Source: an uncultured Bacteroidales bacterium
GTDB lineage: Bacteria; Bacteroidota; Bacteroidia; Bacteroidales; UBA932
Reading direction: 5' to 3'
NCBI GenBank assembly: GCA_946545765.1
Contig: CAMNNS010000038.1
Location: 1-11,966, forward strand
Length of the DNA stretch: 11,966 bases
Positions 1 through 8,531 of this stretch are shown in pieces (the stretch's first letter is position 1; every line of letters begins with the position of its first letter). Made by a program: the position numbers and the translations under genes. The notes under the pieces were generated by a model. It had not been told where the DNA came from, ran no database searches, and was given only the letters and a program-made list of their open reading frames with translations.

Positions 1-425
1 ATACAAGCATGGCACTCTTCATCATATACAACAACATCTCTGCGTGTAAGAAGTGCATCGAGAGTAGAGATCATTCCTTGGTATCCAAAATTGAATAAAA
101 AAGCATCTTCTTTACACTCAAATTCAGCAAGTTCCCTCTCTAATTGTTCGTGAAGCGAGGTATGACCACTCATCATTCTTGCCCCCATAGGATAACCCAA
201 ACCCCATTTTGCAGCAGCTTTTGCATCTGCCTCTCTAACTTCAGGATCATTTGCCAAACCGAGATAGTTATTAAATGTCCATGCTAAAACCTGTTTCCCT
301 TGAAATGTCATATATGGTTGAATCTCACCCTCTAATTTAGGAAACATAAAATATCCTTTAGCTCTTTTACGATATTGCCCGAGGGGGCCACCTTCATTTT
401 GTTGTATTCTTTCAAAAATATCCAT
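1..425 (-). CDS. PLP-dependent alpha-oxoamine synthase family enzyme (N-terminal part, runs off the window)
   Basis: This is the first 141 codons of a minus-strand gene. It starts at the ATG at 425-423 and stays open to the left edge, so the C-terminal part, including the PLP-binding lysine, is not visible. The N-terminus contains GPLGQ, then NNYLGLA, GARMMSGHTSLHEQLERELA and DEECHAC. These match the fold-type I alpha-oxoamine synthase layout (KBL, BioF and serine palmitoyltransferase type): the NxYLGL strand, the G-R-x-x-x-G-T/H-x-x-H-x-x-LE segment, and the D-x-x-x-H-A motif, whose His139 would stack on the PLP ring. Such enzymes condense an amino acid with an acyl-thioester. In Bacteroidota, close relatives include serine palmitoyltransferase, cysteate acyltransferase for sulfonolipids, and uncharacterised paralogues; the visible part does not decide which. 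It follows the M23 peptidase gene by 24 nt with no obvious terminator between them, so it is probably cotranscribed. The family call is firm and the substrate is unknown. Confidence 0.85.
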   Translation of the reverse strand, partial: MDIFERIQQNEGGPLGQYRKRAKGYFMFPKLEGEIQPYMTFQGKQVLAWTFNNYLGLANDPEVREADAKAAAKWGLGYPMGARMMSGHTSLHEQLERELAEFECKEDAFLFNFGYQGMISTLDALLTRRDVVVYDEECHAC

Positions 426-449
426 AGTTATAAAATTTATTCTTTAATA

Positions 450-1568
450 TTACTGTATTCTCAATTTTTGCCCCGCCCTGATATTTGTCCCTTTGATATT
501 ATTGAGAGATTTTAGTTTTGCCACAGTTGTTCCATTTCTTCTTGCTATAGCACCTAATGTATCCCCTTTTCTGACAATGATAGTCTTACTATCTAAACTC
601 ACATTATTTAAGGAGGTAGAGTTCCTTGATTTAGTAGATTTTCTCCCCTTTCTACCTATAGGATGTCTAAAGTTATCTTTTGTTAATACAAGAGTTTTAT
701 TGTGTACGGTATGACTATTAAAATCTAAGGCGTCTCTTGGATTTATAGGTTTGCCTAAATATCTTAGCTCAAAATGTAAGTGAGAACCAGAGGATCTACC
801 AGTACTTCCCCCAAGTCCAATTGGATCTCCTGCATTAAGTTTATCACCCTCTTTAACAAGAACTTTACTCATGTGGCCGTAAAGTGTTTCCAAACCATTA
901 TCATGTCTTATGACAACATAATTGCCGTATCCTCTCCTATTGTATCGTTTTATTCTAACTATCCCTTTTTCAAAGGCACAATAAATAGTATCTCCTGTAT
1001 AAACTTTTAAATCTATTCCTGCATGAAGTCTTCCTCGCCGAGGTCCAAATTCTGAGGTAACATATTTGTATCCAGGAGAGTTATAACTACTTACATCTAT
1101 TCTGATAGTATCTTTTATATTTGAAAGATTTGCGTTATATGGGTCAATAGTGGTATTACTCCATATATCATACTCTTCTGGAATTTCTGTGTAAATATCA
1201 AGCTCTTCTTCAATTTCCTCAACGATAGTTGCTAATATATACTCATTTTGCTCTCTCTTGGCAAGGTCTAATGTATATTGTTTGAGAGAGAATGTCCCTT
1301 CATAATTAGAACTCTTACTCTTTGGGAGAAAATAGATTTTAGGAATATACTCTGCCCCTCCCCATACATCGTCCCATATATTTTCAAGAGTTATGCCTGT
1401 AATATGTTGATAAGTAAGATTATCTGGCATAACCTGTTTAAATTCTTTAAGCTCTACTTTCAAAGAGTTTTTTTTACCAAATATTTTTTGGAGTATTTGG
1501 GCATCTGAATTTACTGGCAATAAAATTGTCAGTAACAATATAGCCCAAATGTTCCTACATCTATGCAT
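450..1568 (-). CDS. secreted M23 (lysostaphin-type) peptidase with C-terminal LysM domain
   Basis: Predicted 372-aa secreted murein endopeptidase. Residues 1-23 form a signal peptide (short basic start, hydrophobic LLLTILLP, ending SDAQ), which supports the ATG at 1568. Residues 25-160 are a poorly recognisable, partly acidic N-terminal region. The M23 domain spans about 165-280 and has every zinc and catalytic residue: HAGID (His182, Asp186), His232 in YGHMSK, and HLH (His263, His265). A basic linker (about 300-320, rich in K, R and S) leads to a LysM domain at 329-371 (VRKGDTLGAIARRNGTT...LKSLNNI...AGQKLRI) that should anchor the enzyme to peptidoglycan. Since the metal ligands are intact, it is likely a real hydrolase rather than a degenerate activator like EnvC or NlpD, though the exact bond cut is unknown. 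Its ATG lies inside the last codons of gyrB (8-nt overlap, ATGCATAG), so translation is probably coupled to gyrB. The AOS-family gene follows 24 nt downstream. Confidence 0.93.
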   Translation of the reverse strand: MHRCRNIWAILLLTILLPVNSDAQILQKIFGKKNSLKVELKEFKQVMPDNLTYQHITGITLENIWDDVWGGAEYIPKIYFLPKSKSSNYEGTFSLKQYTLDLAKREQNEYILATIVEEIEEELDIYTEIPEEYDIWSNTTIDPYNANLSNIKDTIRIDVSSYNSPGYKYVTSEFGPRRGRLHAGIDLKVYTGDTIYCAFEKGIVRIKRYNRRGYGNYVVIRHDNGLETLYGHMSKVLVKEGDKLNAGDPIGLGGSTGRSSGSHLHFELRYLGKPINPRDALDFNSHTVHNKTLVLTKDNFRHPIGRKGRKSTKSRNSTSLNNVSLDSKTIIVRKGDTLGAIARRNGTTVAKLKSLNNIKGTNIRAGQKLRIQ

Positions 1569-3549
1569 CTATATTGGCGTATTTAGCATTTTGTTCAATA
1601 AATTCTCTTCTTGGCGGAACATCATCACCCATTAGCATAGAGAATATTCTGTCTGCTTCGGCGGCGTTCTCTATATAAACCCTCTTGAGTATTCTATTTT
1701 CAGGATCCATAGTAGTCTCAGCGAGCTGGTCTTTACTCATTTCTCCCAAACCTTTATATCTCTGAATTCTAACACTATTTATTCCACCAAGCTCTTGTAC
1801 AATCTTATCTCTATCTTCTTCTGTCCAACAATATTTAGGCTCCATTTTACCCTGCTTTTTCTCTATTTTGAATAAAGGAGGAGCAGCACAATATACATAT
1901 CCGTTTTTGATAAGATCTATCATATATCTAAAGAAGAATGTTAGCACAAGAGTAGTAATATGTGCACCATCAACATCGGCATCTGCCATTATAATAATTT
2001 TATGGTATCTTAATTTGCTAAGATTTAGCGCCTTGCTATCTTCTTCTGTGCCAACGGTTACCCCCAATGCCGTATAGATATTTCTGATAGTTTCGCTATC
2101 AAAAACTCTATGTTCCATTGCTTTCTCAACATTTAAGATTTTTCCTCTTAGAGGTAAAACGGCTTGGTATAATCTATTTCTACCCTCTTTTGCAGTACCA
2201 CCTGCAGAGTCTCCCTCAACGATAAATAATTCACATTTAGCCGCATCTCTTTCTGAACAATCTGCTAATTTATCAGGAAGACCAACACCACTCATTCCAG
2301 ATTTTCTCTGTACAAGATCTCGAGCTTTTCTTGCCGCTTGTCTTGCAGTTGCTGCAAGTATTACCTTTTCTACAATTTTTTTAGCCTCTTTTGGATTCTC
2401 TTCTAAGAAGTTTTCTAAAGCACTACTTGTAGCCTGACTAACAGCCGATTGTACCTCGGCATTTCCTAATTTAGTTTTAGTCTGTCCTTCAAATTGAGGC
2501 TCTGCAACTTTGACAGATATAACTGCTGTAAGACCCTCTCTAAAATCGTCTGCAGTTATCTCAACCTTAGCATTTTTTAACATCCCTGCTTTATCTGCAT
2601 AGCTTTTTAGAGTTGTAGTAAGTCCTCTTCTAAACCCTGTAAGATGCGTACCTCCCTCTATAGTATTGATATTGTTCACATAAGAGTGAACATTCTCGTT
2701 ATAGTCTGTATTATATTGCATCGCAATCTCGATAGGGATTCCTGTTTTGTCTGTCTCTAAATAAATAGGATTTTCTGTAAGTTTAACTCTGTTCCCATCT
2801 AAGTATGCAACAAACTCTTTAAGACCTTCTTCTGAATAGAATACTTGACTCTTTTCTTTAATCTCTTCTACCCCCTCCTCGTTAATCTCTTTATTTCTCT
2901 TATCGATGATTGTTAATTTAACTTTCTTATTTAAAAAAGCTAATTCTCTTAATCTTGCCGACAAAATATTATAATTGTAAACAGTTGTAAGTGAGAATAT
3001 TTCTGGATCTGGTTTGAATGTAATTATAGTGCCGGTATCAGAAGACTCACCAACAGTTTTTACAGGGTATAAAGGTTTACCTTTTGAATATTCTTGTACA
3101 AAAATTTTACCCTCGCGATGTATTTCTGCTTTAAGATGTGTAGAAAGAGCATTCACACAAGATACACCAACTCCGTGCAAACCGCCCGATACTTTATAAC
3201 TATCTTTATTAAACTTTCCACCTGCATGTAAAATTGTTAAAACAACCTCTAATGCACTACGATTCTCTTTTTCGTGCATACCTGTCGGGATACCTCTACC
3301 ATTATCTTTTACAGTAATAGAATTATCCTCATTTATTGTAACAATTATATCATTACAAAACCCGGCAAGAGCTTCATCTATTGAATTATCTACAACTTCA
3401 TAAACCAAATGATGTAATCCTCTTTCTCCAATATCACCAATATACATTGAAGGACGTTTTCTAACAGCCTCAAGCCCTTCTAAAACCTGAATATCATCTG
3501 CAGTATAATTTGCTGCATTTAGATTCTCTTTCAATTCTTGTTCACTCAT
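1561..3549 (-). CDS. gyrB: DNA gyrase subunit B
   Basis: Full-length 662-aa GyrB, the ATPase and TOPRIM subunit that with GyrA introduces negative supercoils. The GHKL ATPase domain is visible as EVVDNSIDEA (catalytic Glu51, Mg-binding Asn55), DNGRGIP (81-87) and the lid VSGGLHGVG (120-128). The transducer domain carries the switch-lysine motif QTKTKLGN (356-363). The TOPRIM domain has EGDSAGG (Glu445) and the DxD of MADADVDGAH (Asp523, Asp525). The C-terminal tail has RYKGLGEMSKDQLAETTMDP. Length and tail fit the short GyrB form without the roughly 170-aa insert found in Escherichia coli. The position equivalent to E. coli Lys447 is Arg468 (LPLRGK), a common natural variant. ParE is the main alternative; MADADVDG and the overall match favour GyrB. 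It is preceded by a 39-bp gap holding a promoter candidate, and its stop overlaps the start of the M23 peptidase gene. No dnaA, dnaN or recF lies nearby. Confidence 0.97.
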   Translation of the reverse strand: MSEQELKENLNAANYTADDIQVLEGLEAVRKRPSMYIGDIGERGLHHLVYEVVDNSIDEALAGFCNDIIVTINEDNSITVKDNGRGIPTGMHEKENRSALEVVLTILHAGGKFNKDSYKVSGGLHGVGVSCVNALSTHLKAEIHREGKIFVQEYSKGKPLYPVKTVGESSDTGTIITFKPDPEIFSLTTVYNYNILSARLRELAFLNKKVKLTIIDKRNKEINEEGVEEIKEKSQVFYSEEGLKEFVAYLDGNRVKLTENPIYLETDKTGIPIEIAMQYNTDYNENVHSYVNNINTIEGGTHLTGFRRGLTTTLKSYADKAGMLKNAKVEITADDFREGLTAVISVKVAEPQFEGQTKTKLGNAEVQSAVSQATSSALENFLEENPKEAKKIVEKVILAATARQAARKARDLVQRKSGMSGVGLPDKLADCSERDAAKCELFIVEGDSAGGTAKEGRNRLYQAVLPLRGKILNVEKAMEHRVFDSETIRNIYTALGVTVGTEEDSKALNLSKLRYHKIIIMADADVDGAHITTLVLTFFFRYMIDLIKNGYVYCAAPPLFKIEKKQGKMEPKYCWTEEDRDKIVQELGGINSVRIQRYKGLGEMSKDQLAETTMDPENRILKRVYIENAAEADRIFSMLMGDDVPPRREFIEQNAKYANIDA

Positions 3550-3572
3550 TTTAATTTATATTTATATCCTCG

Positions 3573-3605
3573 CAAATGTAACAAAAAATTAGAACTTAAC
3601 CAATA
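3573..3605 (-). promoter_or_regulatory. Bacteroidota-type promoter candidate for gyrB
   Basis: Read on the minus strand, TATTG (3605-3601) is followed after 20 nt by TACATTTG (3580-3573), an exact match to the Bacteroidota -7 consensus TAnnTTTG at the accepted spacing from a -33 TTG. The -33 part lies in the last codons of the upstream barrel-protein gene. The gyrB ATG is 23 nt beyond the -7 element, leaving a short AT-rich leader containing AGG but no full Shine-Dalgarno sequence. The match is directly visible; promoter activity is inferred. Confidence 0.55.
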
Positions 3606-5454
3606 GCCCGAACCCTATATTTCTTTTACTTTCTAAATACATTCCATAATTCTGAATATCAGCATTTAAAGCATTATTTATCTGGCAAAAAGCAGTTATA
3701 TAATTATTTATAACATATTTAAAATAACCACCAAGTTTTGCATACCCTTTAGACTCTATTTTAATCGGTGAAACATAGGCTCTTGAACGGAGGAATAAAT
3801 CTGCTCCAATATAAATTCTCTCTCTAAAATTATATTCTGTATAGATGTGACCTTCAAATGGTGCATAGCCCAAAGGTCTTGTTCTATTAAAGTTATTATT
3901 GTAGTCGTAGTTATTCACCTCTTCTCCTCTATAAACTTGCCCTTTTGTAAAAGTTGTCAATTTTGCCTCTGCACCAATTTCAAAAGATTTGTTGTTATAA
4001 ACTATGCTACCCCCAATAAATGCCTCTCGATGATTTGAATATATAGCATTTAAAGGAGAAAAAGCAATCGCTCTGTTGGCACTATTAAGAAGTTGGATAA
4101 GCCCTTTATGTTTTGCAGCACCAACATATATCTCTGCCGATAAGTTATGTGTTACTAAACCTTTTATACCAACTTTTCCAATAATCGGGATACTGCTCTC
4201 CCTAATTTCTATTCCCGGAAAAACAGCAACATTTTTCTCTAACAATGATGAGTAGCTATTTAAAGAGTTCCCCCCCTCTACATTGGCATAAGCCCAAAAC
4301 CTATCTTCTTTAAGTGCGTAAGTAATAGCAACTTTAGGAAATAGATATGTGTGATATTTGTCGTACCCATCTTTATTGTTAAAACTTAATGAACCTTTTG
4401 CCCCTAAATCTAAACTCCACCCCCCATTGCGTAATTTATAAGAAGCATATATATCTAACAACGAGGAATTAAAATCTTGTTCAGAGCCATATAGAGCAGA
4501 TTCAGAGTTTATCCCAATTGTTACCATTGAGTATTTACCAATCGTTGGCCCAAGTTCAGAAGAGATTTTAAGGTAGTTCTCATAAAGCTTTAAATTATAA
4601 GTATTTCCTTGCAAGTTGTTCATCACTTCTCTTGAGGCAATATTGCTGTTATCCGAAGTATTAACATAAGAGATACTCAAATTATATCTTAGTGCATAAT
4701 CATAATTTATTGAGGGTGAAGATTTAATATTCAGATTTATCCCCCCTTGATTGTAGCTGTGTGATAGATTGTTTTTTAGAAAATTCTTTTTGTTTAGTAG
4801 GGTATAATCGGGTTCATTCAACCCAAAAAGATTATAAAGATTTTTGTCCAATCCATAGTATGTAGAGTGTACCCTTTTATAGAAAGCATCTATTTCTAAC
4901 TCCCCTTTTTCCCAATAGTGTGAGTATTGAGCACCACCCCCTATATCCCAACCTATAGTGTGGCTTTTTATTTTGCTTGGTATCGCGATAAGATTATTAT
5001 CCCACTCTACTAAATTGTTCTTGTGCCAATTGCCTTTATGAAAAAAGTTGAATGTAAGTGAGTTATTACTAAATTGTTTCTCGTTAAATACCTTTGGTTG
5101 GAAAAAAATATCGGCATTAGTTTCAAGTGGAAAAACAAAACTTCCTTTAGCTATAATTGTAGGGTATTGTGCCTCCATTTTTCTCCCTAAATTTGTAGAT
5201 GGAATAGGGGTAAAATCGTATAAGTCTTTAACCTTTCTGTCAAAAATCTTATAATCTATATTCAAATTAAAATTTTTTGAAGAGTCTGAAAGATCTATTT
5301 TTATTGTACTCTTTTTTGCTTTTGTCAAATCTTTCTCATACTCTTTTTTAACCTCTACTTTGTTTTTATTTTGAGATAAAATAGGATTATTGAATAAGGA
5401 GAATAACCCTACGAAGATTGTAAATAGTATGATTCTATCAATTTTTTTTATCAT
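3589..5454 (-). CDS. outer-membrane beta-barrel protein paired with the TPR protein (TonB-receptor-like barrel, no plug seen)
   Basis: 621-aa exported protein. Residues 1-27 form a signal peptide (MIKK, hydrophobic core, ending ILS/Q), which supports the ATG at 5454. Residues 30-95 form a charged linker (VEVKKEYEKDLTKAKKS...) followed by NIDYKIFDRKV...DFTPIP. From about 100 to the end the sequence alternates polar and hydrophobic residues with many Tyr, Gly and Asn, as expected for transmembrane beta strands separated by Asn-rich loops. It ends in LLVKF, with the C-terminal aromatic residue typical of substrates of the outer-membrane barrel assembly machinery. I see no TonB box or plug domain, so it resembles the barrel part of TonB-dependent receptors without being a typical one. 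The start codon lies 1 nt after the TPR gene's stop, so the two are almost certainly cotranscribed and translationally coupled. I recall similar large-TPR/barrel pairs in other Bacteroidota, usually annotated as hypothetical or TonB-receptor-like. The substrate is unknown. Confidence 0.82.
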   Translation of the reverse strand: MIKKIDRIILFTIFVGLFSLFNNPILSQNKNKVEVKKEYEKDLTKAKKSTIKIDLSDSSKNFNLNIDYKIFDRKVKDLYDFTPIPSTNLGRKMEAQYPTIIAKGSFVFPLETNADIFFQPKVFNEKQFSNNSLTFNFFHKGNWHKNNLVEWDNNLIAIPSKIKSHTIGWDIGGGAQYSHYWEKGELEIDAFYKRVHSTYYGLDKNLYNLFGLNEPDYTLLNKKNFLKNNLSHSYNQGGINLNIKSSPSINYDYALRYNLSISYVNTSDNSNIASREVMNNLQGNTYNLKLYENYLKISSELGPTIGKYSMVTIGINSESALYGSEQDFNSSLLDIYASYKLRNGGWSLDLGAKGSLSFNNKDGYDKYHTYLFPKVAITYALKEDRFWAYANVEGGNSLNSYSSLLEKNVAVFPGIEIRESSIPIIGKVGIKGLVTHNLSAEIYVGAAKHKGLIQLLNSANRAIAFSPLNAIYSNHREAFIGGSIVYNNKSFEIGAEAKLTTFTKGQVYRGEEVNNYDYNNNFNRTRPLGYAPFEGHIYTEYNFRERIYIGADLFLRSRAYVSPIKIESKGYAKLGGYFKYVINNYITAFCQINNALNADIQNYGMYLESKRNIGFGLLVKF

Positions 5455-5455
5455 A

Positions 5456-8400
5456 TCAATTTGAATTATCTTTTAATGTTTCTATTCTTTCTGTAACAAT
5501 TTTTATAATGTCATCATCTTCATTTTCAGTATTATAATTATCCTTTACACTCTCATAGGTTGCACGGGCTTGTTTATTATTGCCTCTCTCTTTGTACGAA
5601 TCTCCAAGGATAATAAAGCTTTTAGCTAACCAATATCTATAAGGGCTTTTTGTAGCGGCAAAATCAAAAGTCAGGTTTTCTACTTTTTCATAATTTCCAT
5701 AATCAAACTCAATTACGATAGCTAAATATCTTGCCTCTGCCCCATACTTACTGTTAGGATTTTGCCCCAATTTCTTTAAGACAATATTAGCATCATCAAA
5801 ATTTTCTAAAGCAATTAAACTTTTTCCTTTGTAATAAAGAGCCTCATCTTTAAGATCGGAATTTGATGTCCTTCTAAAAAGTTCATTTGATTTTGAAATA
5901 GTGTTCTCAAATTCTTTGTTCTTATAATAACTATATACCAATCCTAATATGGCATCTGTTTTAGTAATTTCAGATTTTGTAATCCTTTCTAAATTTTTAT
6001 AAGCCTCTATTGCATCTTCATATTGCTCATTGTTATAACACAATTCTGCAAATTTTATAAAGGAATTCTCTAAGTATGGAGTTTCCCCACGCTTTATAAC
6101 TTTTGAATAGTTAAGGGCAGCTTTTTTATTGTTATTTAGTTGCATATAACACTCGGCAGTATAGTATATAGCTTTAGTACTATTTTTACCATTTGGATAC
6201 AATTGGGTATATTTTTCTAACTCTGTTACAGCAATATCATATTTCTCTGATAGATAAATTTGCTGGATAGCATTAAACAAAAGTTCTTCTTGTGCCTGTT
6301 TATTATTATGCCGAGTAAGATTGTTCTTTTGGAGTAATTTTAAGAATTCTTCGGGACGATTAAGAGTATTATAAATGTTTTCTAAAGCATTTATAGCAGC
6401 CTCAGATTCTGGGCTATATGGTATTTCTTGTAAGATTCTTTGATAATATTCTATAGCACTTGTGTAAAACTTATGATTAGTGCTAATCATTCCTAAATCT
6501 AATAATGCCTTTCCAAAATAGATACTATCGGGAGGATTTTGAGTAAGTTTATAGAGCGATTCTATCGCATCTTTGTCCTGAGAATTATTAAGTTGTGCTT
6601 TGCATAATTCATATAAAGCTTCTGTATATTTTTTATTCCTCTTATACTCAAATGTAGTTGCGTTTTTTAATGTAGTTATTTTATCTAAAATTTTCCCCTC
6701 AAGACCTTGTGATATAGATAGTTGGATATGAGGATATAAATCTATATCTTTCTTTTCTCCCTTTTGATTTGAGATAATCTTTTGATACATTCTTGAAGCT
6801 ATAGTATAATCTCTCATCATAAATCTACAATCGGATATTCTAATTTTTGCCTCTTCTGCGAGAGGATTATCATTATTGTGTCCCGACTGTGTAAGGGTTA
6901 GATATGTTTCAAAATTATTTTCTGCATTTGTGAAATCTTTGAGTTTAAAATAATTATATCCGCTATTAAAGTAAGAATAAGGATATTGTTTATTGGTTTT
7001 AAAACTCTCCTCTTCTTGAAGTTCTTTAATTATCATCAGCGATTTGGCAAACTCCCCATCTCTAAAACTACATTCTGCTAAAAGTAGGTTAGCTATATCT
7101 GTAACCTCCTTGTTCACATCGGGATTCTCAGTAGCTTTCTTAAAGTAATTTTCTGCATTGTGATGTGCTCCTTTGTTTAGCAAAATTTCGCCCTTAAATA
7201 AATTGGCTATTTTAAGATTATTGTAATCTACTTTTGCTTTGTCAGTTATGTTATTTATTGCAGCTATAGTTTGATCGTAATTATTCTCTTTGACTGCATT
7301 TGTCGCGATATATCTATAAATCTCATCTTTTACCTCTTGGCTAACAATATAATTATTTAAGTATTGCTCAATAAGATCTATTTCTCCTGTTATATCAAAT
7401 CTCAATTTGGCATAATTAAACAATGCGTCTTCTTTGATAATGGGGTCATATTTTAGTTCCGATGCTACTTTGAAAGCCTCTAAAGCTTTACTTTTATTCC
7501 CACTCTTGATATAACATTCCGCAAGGTGATAATTGGCACTCTGTGCTAAAGAATCTCTTTGATTAAGAAATCTTTCTAAATATTCTATAGTTTTTTTGTA
7601 ATCTTTTTTTGAGTAAGCGAGCATACCGCCAAAATAGTAGTCTTTATCTGTTAACTCCCCCCCTCTGAGGATATAGATGTTATAGTAATTTGAAGCTTGT
7701 TCTATATCATCCTTTGCATAATAAGATTCAGAAATTATTCTTGCAATTTTATTTGATATATTATTGTTTTCATTCAATAACATTATCCCTTTATCTATCA
7801 CATAATCATAATCTTTAAGCATATACTTGCAATCTAAAATATAATATTGGCTTGCAGTTGCGAATCTCATATCAGTGAGGGTTTGATTAAATAAATCTAT
7901 AGCACTATCAAAATTTTTATTTAGATAATGAATATACCCTAAGAAAAATTTAGTTGCAGAAATATTAGATTTGTTGCCGTTATTCTCTGTAATGATATTA
8001 GAAAAAATCTCTTTTGCATCGTTGATATTCCCTAATTCAAAAAGAGAATATCCTTTTTTAAAATTATATTCTTCTTTCTCCGAGGAACTTAATAGATTTT
8101 CATTTATTGAGTTGTAGTATTTTATAGCTTTTGCAAACTCTTCATTATCAAAATAATGACCAGCTAATCTAAGTTTTATAGAGGAATTTAGTGGTGAAGA
8201 AGGGAAGTTTTGTTGAAAATCGGCAACTTCACCCTCGAGATTAGATTGACCTAATAAAATAGAACACAATACTTTATATCCTTTTGCCTCTTCTAAAGTT
8301 TTGCTTGTTTGTGCCCCATCGCTCTCTTCTTTTTTTATCACTTTGTTTAATTCTGCAAGAGAATTTTTATATAATTTGTTATTATACAACTCTTTGGCTG

Positions 8401-8500
8401 TTGATAAACTTTGGGCTGTTAAGTTAGAATTTAGAATAAGTATAAGCACAAATAGGCCTAAAAGAGTATAGCTCTTTTTACTTATTAATAAACCTTTCAT
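5456..8500 (-). CDS. large secreted tetratricopeptide-repeat protein
   Basis: 1014-aa protein with a signal peptide at 1-30 (KKSYTLLGLFVLILIL..., ending LTAQ) and no lipobox cysteine, so it is probably soluble in the periplasm or attached to the barrel protein. Almost the whole mature chain is helical TPR or Sel1-like pairs. Clear examples lie near residues 146-172 (KKGYSLFELGNINDAKEIF), 185-207, 321-347, 511-534, 668-691, 774-800, 814-836, 886-910 and 956-985. The C-terminal PYRYWLAKSFIILGDSYKE segment stands out as a typical conserved end in such Bacteroidota proteins, as I recall them. TPR solenoids mediate protein-protein contacts; no enzymatic motif is visible. It is the first gene of the leftward block: a TAnnTTTG element sits 31 nt upstream of the ATG, and AGGAG lies 13 nt upstream (8518-8514). 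The barrel gene follows after 1 nt, so the natural inference is that this protein works with the barrel in envelope assembly or uptake. The exact function is unknown. Confidence 0.88.
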   Translation of the reverse strand: MKGLLISKKSYTLLGLFVLILILNSNLTAQSLSTAKELYNNKLYKNSLAELNKVIKKEESDGAQTSKTLEEAKGYKVLCSILLGQSNLEGEVADFQQNFPSSPLNSSIKLRLAGHYFDNEEFAKAIKYYNSINENLLSSSEKEEYNFKKGYSLFELGNINDAKEIFSNIITENNGNKSNISATKFFLGYIHYLNKNFDSAIDLFNQTLTDMRFATASQYYILDCKYMLKDYDYVIDKGIMLLNENNNISNKIARIISESYYAKDDIEQASNYYNIYILRGGELTDKDYYFGGMLAYSKKDYKKTIEYLERFLNQRDSLAQSANYHLAECYIKSGNKSKALEAFKVASELKYDPIIKEDALFNYAKLRFDITGEIDLIEQYLNNYIVSQEVKDEIYRYIATNAVKENNYDQTIAAINNITDKAKVDYNNLKIANLFKGEILLNKGAHHNAENYFKKATENPDVNKEVTDIANLLLAECSFRDGEFAKSLMIIKELQEEESFKTNKQYPYSYFNSGYNYFKLKDFTNAENNFETYLTLTQSGHNNDNPLAEEAKIRISDCRFMMRDYTIASRMYQKIISNQKGEKKDIDLYPHIQLSISQGLEGKILDKITTLKNATTFEYKRNKKYTEALYELCKAQLNNSQDKDAIESLYKLTQNPPDSIYFGKALLDLGMISTNHKFYTSAIEYYQRILQEIPYSPESEAAINALENIYNTLNRPEEFLKLLQKNNLTRHNNKQAQEELLFNAIQQIYLSEKYDIAVTELEKYTQLYPNGKNSTKAIYYTAECYMQLNNNKKAALNYSKVIKRGETPYLENSFIKFAELCYNNEQYEDAIEAYKNLERITKSEITKTDAILGLVYSYYKNKEFENTISKSNELFRRTSNSDLKDEALYYKGKSLIALENFDDANIVLKKLGQNPNSKYGAEARYLAIVIEFDYGNYEKVENLTFDFAATKSPYRYWLAKSFIILGDSYKERGNNKQARATYESVKDNYNTENEDDDIIKIVTERIETLKDNSN

Positions 8501-8531
8501 ATAAATATTATATCTCCTATTAAACTATTCT

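Noticed and set aside
1468..1475. Eight-base homopolymer near the start of the peptidase gene (and another at 5442-5449 at the barrel gene start) as phase-variation tracts
   Set aside because: Both encode Lys-rich starts in an AT-rich genome and eight bases is not exceptional here; there is no sign of a frameshift in either gene.
493..1508. Three plus-strand ORFs of 73-76 codons opposite the peptidase gene (493-714, 780-1010, 1278-1508)
   Set aside because: They lie entirely antisense to a well-supported M23/LysM gene, have no recognisable domain and no promoter, and look like chance frames.
1868..5254. Plus-strand ORFs of 61-69 codons at 1868-2077, 3014-3199, 3847-4038 and 5048-5254
   Set aside because: All are antisense to gyrB or the barrel gene, with composition expected from the complementary strand of real codons.
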